NCBI GenBank assembly: GCA_004154925.1
Contig: QJNS01000706.1
Coordinates: 81,962 to 145,961 of the forward strand
DNA: 64,000 nucleotides
Direction of reading: 5' to 3'
Source of the DNA: Monosporascus cannonballus
Lineage: Eukaryota; Ascomycota; Sordariomycetes; Xylariales
The notes under the pieces are model-generated. The model searched no databases, was not told the DNA's origin, and was given only the letters and a program-made list of their open reading frames with translations. Shown piece after piece: positions 12,668-24,226 of the stretch; positions within the stretch are counted from its first letter, which is position 1; each line of letters opens with the position of its first letter. Made by a program: the position numbers and the translations under genes.

Positions 12668-14470
12668 ATGGAGTCCTGATCACGATAAAGCAAACAAAAT
12701 CCAAAAACTTAAGAAATAAATTTAGCGGCTAATAAGTTAAAAAACGGGCACCCTAATTCGCAATATCGCATCGAAATATAAGTCTAAAAAATATTAACTC
12801 TATAATAAAAAAGGAAATTTCAAACTTTCTTTACCTATATACGAACAGATTTCCGTTTTCAAAATTTAGAAAAACCCGCAAATATAATTTTCGCTATAAC
12901 GGCTTTTCTTATTAGAAACATTCTAAACTAATTTAAGCCAGCAATAAAAAACTATTTAGAAAACGTTAAGGCCGACTAAAAAAAGTTAATAAAGTTTTTT
13001 CTTTTCAATTATGTGAATTCTTTTTTAAAAAAAAACCTAAAAATCAATTTCGAAAACTCAAATAAAACATGTACGATTACGTAATAAATTTTAAAACTTT
13101 AATAAAAAAACCTATTTCGAAATATGTTACTACGTTTAAAAATCTTATATCTAAAGCAGAATAAATTAATAACGAAAGAGATAATTTCATTGGCATATTT
13201 TATAAACAATTAAAAAACAACGTCAAAAATAAAATTATCAAAGTTTCGAAGCCCAGAATTTTAAATCGTTATATTACGGAAACTGTTAAGATCGTCAATC
13301 GGCTATAAAAACGACGTATAGAAAAAACAATATATTCCAAAATACGAAAATTAATTAACTAAGCAAGGAAAAAAACTCGATATACTGTTTACCTCCTATA
13401 ATATAGTACCAAATCCATAGAGTTCGGAATTACGCATAAAAAAGTTAAAGCTAAATTAAATATTTCAATTATAACAAAACGGGATATAAGGCTTATCGGT
13501 GCTAAAAACCCAAAAAACGACGATAAAATAAATAGACTCAAATACCTGAAAAACAACTCAAACATAATCTAAGGAACAATAAAGCTATTAACATAATTCG
13601 AAATTAATACGAATAAAAATAACCGCAACAAAAGGTCCGACGAAAAATGCGAAAGGCCAAAGAACTGGCTCAAAAGACGTTAAGAAAACGACAATACGCT
13701 TTAAAGAAATAGTTAAAGGAATACCAGAAATAAACAAAGGCCGTTTACCTTTAAATCTATAATTAATATAGCAAAATATATATAGTATACTAGGGGTAAC
13801 GCAAATACCTAATATAGAACAACTGAAAAAAGTATATTTATTAACATATCGTACGTATATATAGAGAAAGATTTAATTTTTTTTAATTAAACCGGAAATA
13901 ATAACGTAAATAAACTATAATATTGCTATTTTCGAACTAGTATATTATAAAATAATATTAATAAACGAATAGCTTTATGGAATTAACTAAAAGAAAAATA
14001 ATACTTTTAAAACAACTTTGTAGATTTTTATAATTAATATAGTTTTTAAGTTACGGAAATTTTAATATAATATATTATTAGCAAATGTTACTAAAAAATG
14101 ATTACGAATTTTTATTTTTAGCTAATACTTTTAAAAAACTATAAAACAACAAAGTTTTAAAAGAATTACGATAATATTTTTTAAAACTTTACTAAGAAAA
14201 GGATAAATTACCAAAAAAAGCCAATAAGATATTATATTCTATCCGAAAAAATAATTTGCTTAATAAAGGAAAACTACTGTAACAAAACTAAAAAATAATT
14301 AATATGATTTAAAAGAACAATACGTCGGTAAAAACGACAAATAATACAACTTAACGTATTATAAAAAATATGCACAAAGTTCTGCAAATTCGAACCAAAA
14401 TTTTAAAAAGATTACTTATAAAAAAGCCGTAAAATCACGGAACTCCGAAAAATTAAAAGAAATTCTTAAA
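12668..14470 (+). pseudogene. gag: Gypsy gag (G4), RIP-disabled
   Basis: The capsid-nucleocapsid protein of a Gypsy element, inactivated by many stops. In frame with the ATG at 12,668 the text at about 12,821-12,985 reads as a retrotransposon gag core (QTFFTYIRTDFRF, then AITAFLIRNILN). Around 13,110-13,260, in a shifted frame, it continues as a typical gag segment (INNERDNFIGIFYKQLKN). The frame change implies indels as well as point changes. A region near 14,280-14,330 may be the old nucleocapsid, but I could not identify a complete CCHC knuckle. The 13,740-13,870 stretch aligns with 17,850-17,960 of the inner element. Confidence 0.65.
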
Positions 14471-14479
14471 AAAGGTTTT

Positions 14480-14614
14480 AAACACGGCGATAAAAACCAT
14501 TAATAAACTTATTACTTTAGATATACGAATCGGAATATATTGGTATACTATAATAATAGATTACAGCACTTTAGATAGAAATTATATTACACTAGATGTA
14601 ATTAATAAGCTTAG
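14480..14614 (+). pseudogene. pol: Gypsy protease start (G4), 5' piece
   Basis: This is homologous to 18,560-18,690 of the inner plus-strand element (shared TATTACTTTAGATATACGAAT). It is cut at 14,614 by the minus-strand element; the second half of the protease resumes at 28,694. It is the 5' piece of a single pol gene. Confidence 0.65.
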
Positions 14615-15001
14615 TATGACGGCTATGCGATATAACTAACTATTAAACTTAAGTCGTACGGGTGTATATTGACAGAAATATCGTGGAAATTTGAATTATA
14701 AATATAGTAACTTGTTACGTTTTATAATATTAAAAATATTTTAGATAACGATATTTTATTGCAAGCTAATATTATTTATAGTATAAAAATAATAAGCGTA
14801 TATATTTATTCTGCTTACTGGCTTACTATTAATAAATTAATAATCCGGCTTGTTGGTTTGCTATTAATAAGTTAGTGATTCGGATTATTGGCTTATTATT
14901 AGTAAATTGGTGATCCGTTATTTAATCTAACTTATATGGTTTTTTTGGTTTTTTTTTTGCCGCGACCATATCTGGAAACCGTAATTTGTTAAGACGTAAT
15001 A
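14615..15001 (-). repeat. 3' LTR of the 14.6-28.7 kb element
   Basis: Plus-strand text runs from TATGACGGCTATGCG to AAGACGTAATA, 387 bp. It contains three tandem copies of a unit of about 36 bp (14,815-14,925, built on GGCTTACTATTAATAAATTA), one more than the partner LTR at 28,339, which explains the 37-bp length difference. The internal side begins CGATTTCTCTTTTCCTG, which read on the minus strand is a polypurine tract. Confidence 0.9.
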
Positions 15002-15210
15002 CGATTTCTCTTTTCCTGAAAATCTTGCTCTTAAGATTTTTTTCTAGTAAGTCCTTCGCCTTTTTAATTATGTTCGGTCGAATTTCTAAACATCGCTTTC
15101 GTAAAACAGAATAACGTTATATTTTAGCTGACTTAATTAAAATAAAACGTTTCGAAACTCTAGTGTATTTTTTTTAGTTTTTTTTAAAAACTTGATTTAT
15201 TAAATAATAA

Positions 15211-15600
15211 AAAGGGGTTTTCGTTGTAAAAAAATATGTACGTCGCGGCCGATCGTATAATAAGATAAATGTCTCCATTTCTATGGTTAAATATTATATT
15301 GTAGAAGTTCGTTATTTAAAAGAAAAGAAATTGTCCGGCGAAAAGGCCTTATTTAATTTTCTTATCCGGTTATCCTGTATTCGTCATTAAGGATAACAAT
15401 ACCAAGCATAAGGTGCTAAATCTGTTAATCGCGTTTTCTAATTATTAGACGAATTTAACGACTTTATGCATTACGAAATAGAAGCGGTAATAGAAATTTA
15501 GATTTCTAGGAGTATGAACGTTATTAACTAGAGTTCGTTAATCTGCAAACGCCGTCTTTGCAGGACGCTAACTGGAGCGGGATTTTTGGTTCCGTCGTTA
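15211..15600 (+). pseudogene. Opposite-strand ORF of family-G element, copy 1
   Basis: On the strand opposite to gag-pol, between chromodomain and LTR, a frame in phase with 15,301 keeps long coherent text: YVRRGRSYNK, then KEKKLSGEKALFNFLIRL, then LDEFNDF. Stops are all explicable as RIP of CAA/CAG/TGG. The same text, with the same spacing, recurs at 34,727-35,120 and on the minus strand at 22,040-22,430. The protein is basic and helical at first (K/R/L-rich) and acidic later, like hypothetical proteins often annotated beside fungal Gypsy elements (from memory). The start codon, and whether it has an upstream exon, are unknown. Confidence 0.6.
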
Positions 15601-15604
15601 TTGG

Positions 15605-17192
15605 TAAAAGTTCTTTAGCAGGCGCTGGGCATTCATGAAATTTTTTGCGAGTTTCTAGGTGTTCTCGGAGTTTGGGTACTTTTTCACTTAATTAGGTACT
15701 GAGTAAGACCGTTTTCTTTTCTTATGTTAAATTTCTCTTTGATTTCGTATTTTGTGTTATTTTCTACTTTTACGTCGTTTTGTGCCGTATATATTTGAAT
15801 TATATCCGTCTTTAACTTGAATAAAAAAATATAGAAAATTGGCTAAAATTTGATTTTCGGTAGAAATTTTAATTAATAATCATTTTGTATGATTCATTTT
15901 AGTACTTTTATGTAAACCGATATTTTTAAAATCGAGCTTTTTGCTGGGTTTTTTCGTTCAAATATTTTTAGTAATAAGGTAAATTCTTTTCCCTTTTTCG
16001 AAAGTTAATCCTTTTAATAGTTTTTCGTTATAGTATTTATGTCTTTGGTTTTATATAAATTCTAATTTTGTTTTTATTTTTTAATGTAATTGTTTTAACT
16101 ATTTTAACGTAATGATTACTTTAATTTTAATATGTTTATTATGCGCAATTTTATAAACATTTGATATATAACTAATGTTTACGTAAATTAGAATTATTCG
16201 AATATTTTCGTAATAATCAGTATTATAAATTATTTAGATAATAGGTAGTTCTTTTAACTTAATTATATTATTTGTAATTAATATAATATTATAAGTATAT
16301 TTTTAATTTTTAGTTTAACCGTTTTATTTATTGACCTGTTTAAAATTTAACTCTATTAACTAATTTAGGATTTAAGCTGATTTGTAATATAAATCTTTGC
16401 TGAAATTTCAAGATAAACGTAATTGCTTTTTTTGAAATAATTTCGTATAGTAATTCGTATATATTAAACATGTTTCTTTTTAAAAAAAATATACGTTATT
16501 TGTTTTGTATTAGTATTTTTATAATAAGGTAAAAAATAGAAAATTTTCTTAAATCTATTAAAGATAACACAAATGCTATCGTAATATATTTTTATCGCTG
16601 GGTTTTCGGATAAGGAAAATTTGGTAATAAATCTATAATGATTAGATCTTATAGTTTTTCTGAAACCGGTAATAATTGTAATTTTCTCTAAGACTTATAT
16701 CGTTGTGATTTGGCCTTGTTATAAATGTTATACTGTCGTCGTACTTTCTGAATTATTATTTTTATTTAGAAAAAATAAGTACGTTAAAATCGTTTTAAGG
16801 TTTCGTGGATCCCTAGCTGTCCGTGTAGTTGATGCTTATATATCTAGCGTACTAGGTCCGTTTGATATTTTTTAGGAACTTATAGCTTTTTTATTTTTAT
16901 TTTTATTTTTATTTTTATTTTTTCGTTTTCTAGTAGATTGCTATTATATATTTTTGATTCTTTCGTATATATTATATGGTGTAGCCCGTATTGTAGTAAT
17001 CTGGCGTAGGCATAAATATCTTTTTAGAATAATGTTAAAAATTATATAATTAATTTTGACTAATTCTTTTAAAGGTTTGGTCATTTACTTAGGACATTTG
17101 CTTTGTTATTTTCTGAACCCTTTTTATGAATGATAACGAAGTCGAAGTTCGTTATTTTTTTCGCATATTGTAATTATCGTTCCATAAGTTTT
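15605..17192 (-). pseudogene. pol: pol 3' part: integrase and chromodomain
   Basis: Read on the minus strand, 15,605-15,720 gives a chromodomain signature (YPNSENTWKLAKNF, then NAQRLLKNFYQ, reading its disrupted Trp codon as Trp). It is preceded by the mutated integrase region, up to the break at 17,192. Chromodomains at the integrase C-terminus define chromoviruses and are thought to direct integration to chromatin. The upstream part of this gene continues at 24,507, beyond the nested element. Confidence 0.75.
16887..16923. repeat. TTTTTA microsatellite
   Basis: About six tandem TTTTTA units, located inside the former integrase region of the minus-strand element. It probably arose by slippage after the gene had died. 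Confidence 0.8.
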
Positions 17193-17563
17193 TGTTACGA
17201 CCTAACGGGCTACGGCCTCCAGAAATAGTCCCCGACAAAGACAAGCTAAGAAAAGACAGTGGGTCAAGTCACGTAATGGATTACCAACTTATTGATGGTG
17301 AGCCAGTGAGCCGGATTACCAATTCACTATTAGTAAGCTAGTAAGCCGATATAGGATATATATGCTTATTATTCCTATAATTTAAAGAGCATTAGTTTCT
17401 AATAATTATTAATACTAATCATTTCTAATACAATTTTGATATTTTTGGTATTAAGAAATATAATACGTTACTATATTTATTACTTAAAATCTTACGATAA
17501 TTTTGCTAATATAAACCCGTACGACTAGGGTTTAATAATTGGTTAAACCGCCTAGCCGTCATA
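17193..17563 (+). repeat. 5' LTR of inner family-G element
   Basis: It starts TGTTACGACCTAACGGG and ends GCCGTCATA (mutated ...CACA), 371 bp. It carries two copies of the U3 sub-repeat (GGATTACCAACTTATTGATG and the following unit). Confidence 0.93.
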
Positions 17564-17599
17564 TTTAATTACAATAAAATAAAGCATAAAGCAGCATGA

Positions 17600-18600
17600 T
17601 GTAAGGTATTTAGAAAATCCCGTTAGGATAATTAAAAACCCGTACCCGAAAGATAATCCAGAGAAAATTAAAAAACGGAGGGAAATCTATTAATATAATG
17701 CGACCTAAGTACATATCGAGCTCCCTATGACGAGAAATTAAATAAGGGGTGCGAAGAGCCCGAAAGCTGGCTTAATAAATATTGCGAATATATTGAGAAG
17801 AATTATAAGAATAATTGCGCGAATATTAGAATTAAATAAACGAAATCTGTTTTGGAATCCCTGATAAATGCGGCAAAATATATACTATATATTGTCGGCG
17901 ACGAGAACATCTCGGTTACGAAAAATAAAAATAAAATATTTATGGACGAATTACTCGTATATATTATAAGGGATTTGATTTCCTAAACGGAACCGGAAAT
18001 AACAAAAACAATAAATAATAATATCGATATTTTTGATTTATAACCCCAGAAAATATTTATCCGTTAGCCGAAATAAAAAGCTGGCCCGAAAAAATATAAT
18101 GTCCGTATAAAAAACCTGTTTTATTATTGCGAATAATATAATTATTAAACGGAAAAGGAGTTAATTTAACATAAAATACAAATACAGCTAAAAAGTTATT
18201 ATAAATTTTTATTTTAAATTAGTATTTATTATAGATTTTAATAAGAAAAAGTTATTAAGGAAAAAATACGTTAATTTATAGACGAATTTTGAAACAGCAA
18301 TTAATCCGACGTATAATAGGATGCAGTTGAAACCATAAGAAAATAATTTATTTAATATATAAAGGGATTATAATAAAACTAAAAATAATTAATATAGTTC
18401 GAAGGAATAATATGCCCGTAATAACGACAAATGTAGCAGTTTAACGCGTTATATATAAAAACATAATTAAGGTTCGACAAATTTGAAAAGGTATTAAAAG
18501 AAAAGAATTATTTATAAAAAAGATATAAAATAAAGAAATCTAAAGAAGGCAGAAACGATTTTTAAAAAAGGTGTTAAACGCGACGATAAGAGCCATTAAT
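17600..18600 (+). pseudogene. gag: gag remnant of inner element, internally deleted
   Basis: About 1 kb separates the 5' LTR from protease, against about 2 kb in the sister elements. One frame from about 17,700 gives a long readable stretch with RIP-type stops (VLESLINAAKYILYIVGDEN, then KIFMDELLVYIIRDLIS). The part around 17,850-17,960 aligns with the downstream half of the G4 gag region. The N-terminal capsid core seen in G4 is absent, so the protein could not have worked even before mutation. Confidence 0.55.
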
Positions 18601-18689
18601 AACCTTATTACTTTAGATATACGAATTAAAACGTATTAATATATTATAATAATGAATTGCGGAATTTTAAGCGAAAGTTTTAGGATATT

Positions 18690-21600
18690 AAATATAGTGA
18701 ATAGGCTTAAATTATTATAGAGATACAAGTTAAAGTCTTATATAATTACGAATGCCGAAAGTTAGGAATTTACGTATAATAGCGAGAAGATTATACGCGA
18801 AATTAATTATTTCGTGATTTTGATCTAGAGACGATATTAAATACTTGATTTCGATATCGTTGTATTTGAAAATTACGATGTGATCTTAGGATTATTATAA
18901 TTACGTTAATACGAAATTTTAATGGATAAAGGGATTAGTTAAATAAGACTTGCCTTATATCTTAATAACAGATAACAAAGAAAGAAATTAAGATCTTAAT
19001 ATTTGATTGAAAATGGCGATTAATGCAGGCGTAAAAATACGACAAAAACATTATTATACAAAAAAACCAAAATATAAAAAAAGCAATAAGTATTAAAGAA
19101 AAATACGACGTATTATTATTATTATAAAGGCGAAATTAAAGTAATAAAATAACGATTTAAAGCAATAATCCCAAAATTAAAAATTTAATTAATACGTTAC
19201 TATAATATTACTGTTATAAGTAATCTTTTCGAAAAAAACTTAATACGAAGTTATTAAAATATAGCGAATAAGATTATAAAATAATCCTTAAAAAAGGGTT
19301 TTAGACGAAGTTTTACTTTATTTATAACTTTAGCGAAAACGAATTACGCGTTTTTAAGGAATATTTAAAAGATCGATTATAAAAAGAATAAATTTGACTT
19401 TCGAAATTACTAACAGATTATTTAATATTTTTCGTACCGAAAAAAACGGAAAATTGCGATTTATAGTTAATTATCGACAATTAAACGATATTATTATTAA
19501 AAATCGAATATTATTACGTTTAACCATAGAAATAAAAACCCGATTTTACAGAGCCTAATAGCTTACGGCATTAAACCTTAAAGTTAAATATAAATTTATT
19601 AGGATTCAGAAAAGATTCAAATGCGAAATAATCTTTAAAACGAAATTCGAACTATTTAAGCATTTGGTTATGCTAATAGGATTAATAAACGTATTAACAA
19701 TTTTCTAACGGAATAGTTAATTATGTATTATGAAAATACCTTGATATTTTTGACGTATATTACCTTAACGACATTCTTATTTTCTTAAAAATAAGAAAAT
19801 ACAGATAAGATACGTTCATAAAGTTATTTAAGCTTTATAGGACGTAAGGTTATTTATTAATACAAAAAGCAATTACTTTGACGTACAAAAAATGGAATAT
19901 CTAAAATATATTATTACCCTAGAGTATAATAAGATAAACCCTAAAAAATCACTGTAATTATAGAATAACAAACGTTAATTACGATTAAAGTAGTACAAGT
20001 ATTTTTTGGATTTGCTAATTACTATAAAAGTTTAATCGGGATTTTAATAAAATAATTATATATTTAATTAATTTTACCAAAAGGAAGTTTAAATAAATGC
20101 TTGAAATAAAAGAAAGCATTTTAGAATATTAATAATATAATTATTAACGAGCTAGTGTTAATTATATACGATTTAACTCGTCCCGTTAAATTAAAAACTA
20201 ATATTTTAAATTATACGTTAAACGTAATAATCGGATAATGAAATAATGAAGATAAATTATACCTTATTATATTTTTTATATAAATTAACAGAAGTCAAAT
20301 TTAATTACAGTATTTCGAATAAAAGATTTATGGCCATTATTATAGCATTTTAGGAATTTAGATATTTCTTAAACCGAAATTTATACCAAGTTAAAATTTA
20401 TACGGATTATTAAAACCTTATTCGTTTTACTACGATTAGAGAACTTATAGAACGACAATTATGATTTGCGAAAAAATTGGTAAACTTTGATTTCGTTATT
20501 ATTTATAAAAAAGATTCGAAAAATGGCAAAGCCGATTCCTTAAGTAAGGGACCAAATTTCGAAAGAAATTGGTTAAAATTAGATATATAACTTTTAATAT
20601 TGTTATAAAAGAATATTTAGACCCGCAACAAATTACGATAATTCGGGCAGTACCTTTTGATATATATCAGAAAATCCAGCAATATAACGACGATCTCTTA
20701 AAGGACTAAAAAAACGGATAAAGTACAAGTCCCAGAAAAATACTAGAAGAACCTAGTACAAAATATATACGAATATTAATTACATAGATATCTAGGAATC
20801 CACAAGACTTTAGGACGGCTTTAACGTATATATTCTTTTGTAATAATAAAATTAACGTTGTAGACAATATTTTAGCAATACGATATATGCGCCAAAACGG
20901 AAGGTCGACGATATAAGCTATACGGAAAATTACAGCTATTACCAGTTGCAAAACGACCATACTATTTAGTTATATTCGACTTTATTATTAAATGTTTTAT
21001 GTTAAAAAATGGAACTATAAAGGTACATTATGATAATACTTTTGTAATTATTGATCAATTTACGAACTCTTTCTATTTCTTACTATATCGTAACAATATA
21101 AATGCCAAACAAATAATATATATTTTTTTAAGATTTATTTTTAGCATATATGGATTACTAATAAAAAATATCTTAAATAAAGAATTAATATTTGTATTTA
21201 AGTTTTAATAAGACCTTATAATATAAATCGGCCTAAACTTCAAAGTATTTAGCGTATTTAAACTTTAAAGAAATAAAGAAATAAAACGAACAAATTAAAT
21301 TTTAAAAACCGATTTATGGTATTATATGAATTACAAAGAGAATAATTAAATTAAGAAAATGTTTTACGTATATCTGGCTTATAATATTAATTACTACAAA
21401 AACATTAAAATAATATTTGCGAACGCGAGTTTTGGTTTTACTTTAGAAATTTATAGAAAAATAAGTAACGAAAATTTAATAAATGATAATATAATCTTTG
21501 CGTCGAATTAATTACAATAATAGCATTAAGAAATAAAAACAGAATTATAATTCGTACGAAATCAAATAAATAAATATTATAACCAAAAAAGGTTAAAAGG

Positions 21601-22010
21601 ATTAACCATCGAAAAAGAGGAAATAGTTTTTTTTGTTATAAAATATATTTATATAAAACAGCCTCGCAAAAACCTCGATTTTAAATATATTAGTTCATAT
21701 AAAATTACCAAGAAAGTCTCAGAAAACAATTGTTAACTGGAACTTTTATCTAAAGTTAAATTCTATCCAGTTTTTTATGTTTCTATATTCGAATTAACAA
21801 TAAATATAATTAAAATACCTACGGCATAAAGTAATATGGAAATAAAAAACAAATAAATATATAAGGTAAAAGAAATATTCGATATACGGAAATAAAACAG
21901 ATTTACCTAGTACCTAATTAAGTAAAAAAAAAGTACCCGGATTCCGAAAACACCTAGAAACCTATCAAAAATCTTATTAGTACTTAACGCCTACTAAAGA
22001 ACTTTTACCA
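18690..22010 (+). pseudogene. pol: pol: protease, RT, RNase H, integrase, chromodomain
   Basis: Domains follow the Ty3/Gypsy chromovirus order. The end of the protease reads FENYDVILGL (about 18,860-18,900). RT (about 19,300-19,990) has NGKLRFIVNYRQLND and a catalytic YLND at 19,761-19,772, where Asp has become Asn by a G-to-A change. RNase H (20,150-20,500) has FMAIIIAF and NLYQVKIYTDY. The integrase zinc region reads GIHKTLGRL and DICAKTEGRR (20,800-20,910), followed by the core. The chromodomain at 21,845-22,010 has YPDSENT and RLLKNFYQ. There are many RIP-type stops and the gene is dead. Confidence 0.9.
20999..21208 (+). pseudogene. pol: Integrase core segment still open by chance
   Basis: A 69-codon stretch without stops inside the dead pol gene. 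It reads as the integrase (rve-type) catalytic core: VIIDQFTNSF keeps the first catalytic Asp, while the expected second Asp region reads ILNKEL, with Asn in place of Asp. It is not an independent gene. It shows how strongly each codon change is biased to G-to-A and C-to-T. Confidence 0.8.
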
Positions 22011-22039
22011 GCAACCACGGAACTACCCGAAATAATGGC

Positions 22040-22430
22040 ATTCTAGTTTATAAAATCTAAAGAAAAAAGCCCTTAGTCCACTATATTTCAATTAATAACG
22101 TCCACTTTACTCGAAACCTATACCTCGACTACAAACTTTAATTCCAAATAAGTAAAGTCGTTAAATTCGTCCAACGACTAAAAGTCCTGGTAAACAAATT
22201 TAGTACTTTCGGATTAATAATATTAACGTTATAGCCATATACGAAAAAGTCCCGCCAAAAATTCGGCTAAGCCTTTTTTTACCGCTAATTGCTTTTTCTT
22301 TAATCGACGAGCCTCGGCAACATAACGATTAATTATAAATACAGGAATTTTATTTCTATTATAAAAACGCTCTGTACGTACGCATTCTTTATAACGTAAT
22401 ATCTTTTTTGTTATTTGATAATTAAGGTAT
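22040..22430 (-). pseudogene. Opposite-strand ORF of family-G element, copy 2
   Basis: Minus-strand text opposite to gag-pol, between chromodomain and 3' LTR: LRYKECVRTERFYNRNKIPV, then RYVAEARRLKKKQLAVKKGL, then SLDEFNDFTYLELKFVVEV. It is the best preserved of three copies. Stops are few and RIP-type. An upstream GGTAAGT on the same strand (about 22,560) could be a splice donor, which would put a first exon next to the LTR; that is inference. The antisense direction rules out a simple C-terminal extension of pol. Confidence 0.65.
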
Positions 22431-22713
22431 TAAAAACCCAAAAAATATAATGACGAAATTTTTAAGCTTAATTAAATTAATTAAGATAACTCGTTAAATA
22501 GTTTTGCGAAAACGAAACTTAAAAATATGAAAAGCCATAATAAAAAAAGATAAAATACTTACCGAAAGAAAAGAAATCTTAAGAACAAGATTTTAGGAAA
22601 AGAGAAATCGTATTACGACTTATTAGGTTACGGCCTCTAAAAACGGTCCCCGACAAAGAGAAGCTAAAAAAAAAGATAATAAATTAAATCAGATAATGGA
22701 TCACCAAGTTACG

Positions 22714-22878
22714 TGTAAGAGGCTGCATACGCAGTAACTAAGAATATAGGCCATAACAGATCTATTAAGAAATCTAGGGAACAGCTAAAAAGATACGTGG
22801 GAATAACTAGCTATATATATAGGAGCCACGGGATTAGCGATATGCTAATCCCTCCACTAGAGCCCTTGGCCCGTGACA
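22714..22878 (-). repeat. LTR of gag-only element, 3' LTR
   Basis: Plus-strand text starts TGTAAGAGGCTGCATACG and ends GGCCCGTGACA. It is nearly unmutated and includes a small palindrome GGGATTAGCGATATGC. Confidence 0.9.
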
Positions 22879-23972
22879 TAACCCCCCCTTTTAAATTTAA
22901 TCCTCGCTTTTTCCCGTTACGCGATAAACGTTTATTCGTAATATCCTCTTAAGGACCTTATTCCAAAACGGCAATATTCGTAAATCCTAATCCAAGAAGT
23001 TCTCCGACGGTTACGGGGAGATCACGTTACGTACTTTACGCCCGTACGTCTCTGGCGTACTGCGCGTTACCAGCTTTATATCCTTTCGTTATTTTCCCTA
23101 AGGCTTTTTTTTATTAATTCCTTTAATATTTTATAAATGTCGAATTTATTTAAATTCTTTCAGACTTTATCGAACGTTTCCGCGGTTACTTTTTATCGTT
23201 CAAATAATAACGAAACCTTTAAGGTCTTATTAACGCTAATATGTCGAACGGCGACATTTTTTCTTTTAGGACAATTTTTTCGAAAATACCCCATTTCGCC
23301 ATATTTTAAATAATGCCTTTCTGTTCGCCAACGGTATTTACGTTAATAATTAATAATTAACGTACCGATTTTTATATTTTCCATAATATCGCCCTCTAAT
23401 TAGAAAATTATTACGCGTAAATGCGCCGAAATAAAAACTGCTAAAAATGATATTTCCAAACGGCGAAAAAATTACGCAAATTTTTTTAAATATTAAACCA
23501 TTTTTCGTAATCCAATTATTTTTTCGTTTCGGCGTTAAGGCCTGAAATTAATAAGAAAGTTTTGGCTTTATCCGGCTATTTGTTTTTTTTTAACCTAATA
23601 AAAAATATTTTCGAATATAAAAACGTATTCGGACGTTACTTAAATACTGTATTAACGTAATTTAATTAAACGTTAACCGGCTTTTTATTTTTTATTAGGT
23701 TTTGTTTTTAAAATAACGGCAATATAATTTAAAAAAATTTCAAGGTTTAATTTTTTTAAGGCTTTTTGCATATACGGCAAAAACGTCGATTTTTGAAGCT
23801 AACGGCTAAGGGCTTTTTAAATATAAAAAAGTTACGTACGATTATCGCCGATCGCCTTTCCGTTAACGAATAACTTCCTATCTATTTCGAATCTTTAGGC
23901 GTTATAGTTGTTACGGCCTTATAGCTTACGAACGGCTCGTAAAACCTGACGGCGCGGTTCTTTAGTGTCCAT
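22879..23972 (-). pseudogene. gag: gag with CCHC zinc knuckle (gag-only element)
   Basis: The minus-strand frame begins at an ATG at 23,970-23,972 (MDTKEPRRQVLRAVRKL) and can be followed, with stops and probable frame shifts, to the polypurine tract. At 23,271-23,312 it reads YLKYGEMGYFRKNC, a CX2CX4HX4C nucleocapsid knuckle in which two Cys and the His have become Tyr by RIP-type changes. Behind it lies an extra C-terminal part of about 100 codons (AGNAQYARDVRA, VTVGELLGLGFTN, NGKKRGLNLK). An in-frame ATG inside the LTR at 24,102 gives a longer N-terminus and may be the true start. Protease, RT and integrase are absent. Confidence 0.75.
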
Positions 23973-24063
23973 GGCGAATAAGTTGCGTACGAATAACGGG
24001 TACGTAACGCTAATATATTTCTTACGGCGACGGACGGTTCGCGAAAATGGAGATTTCTCAATA

Positions 24064-24226
24064 TATAAAAGGTTACATACGTAATAGCTAAAAATATGGG
24101 CCATAATAGATCTATTAAGAAATCTAGGGAACAGTTAAAAAGATGCGTAGGAGCAGCTAGCTATATATAGAAGCCACGGGATTAGCGCTACGCTAATCCC
24201 TCCACTAGGGCCCTTGGCCCGTAACA
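24064..24226 (-). repeat. LTR of gag-only element, 5' LTR
   Basis: Plus-strand text starts TATAAAAGGTTACATACG and ends GGCCCGTAACA. It aligns over its whole length with 22,714-22,878, with changes mostly G-to-A and C-to-T. Confidence 0.9.

Larger units (their letters stand above)
22714..24226 (-). mobile_element. Gag-only LTR retrotransposon (TR-GAG type)
   Basis: A 1.5-kb element with direct repeats of 165 bp (22,714-22,878) and 163 bp (24,064-24,226), each of TG...CA form, and a perfect TTACG duplication at 22,709-22,713 and 24,227-24,231. A polypurine tract (AAAAGGGGGGG on the minus strand, just right of 22,878) sets the orientation to minus. The 1.19-kb interior encodes only a gag-like protein with a zinc knuckle, with no room for pol. 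Its LTRs differ mainly by G/A and C/T changes, so RIP reached it lightly. It must depend on another element for reverse transcription and integration. Confidence 0.88.

Noticed and set aside
20706..20960. 84-codon open frame on the minus strand
   Set aside because: It lies opposite the integrase zinc-binding region of the inner Gypsy element, whose plus-strand reading is clear.
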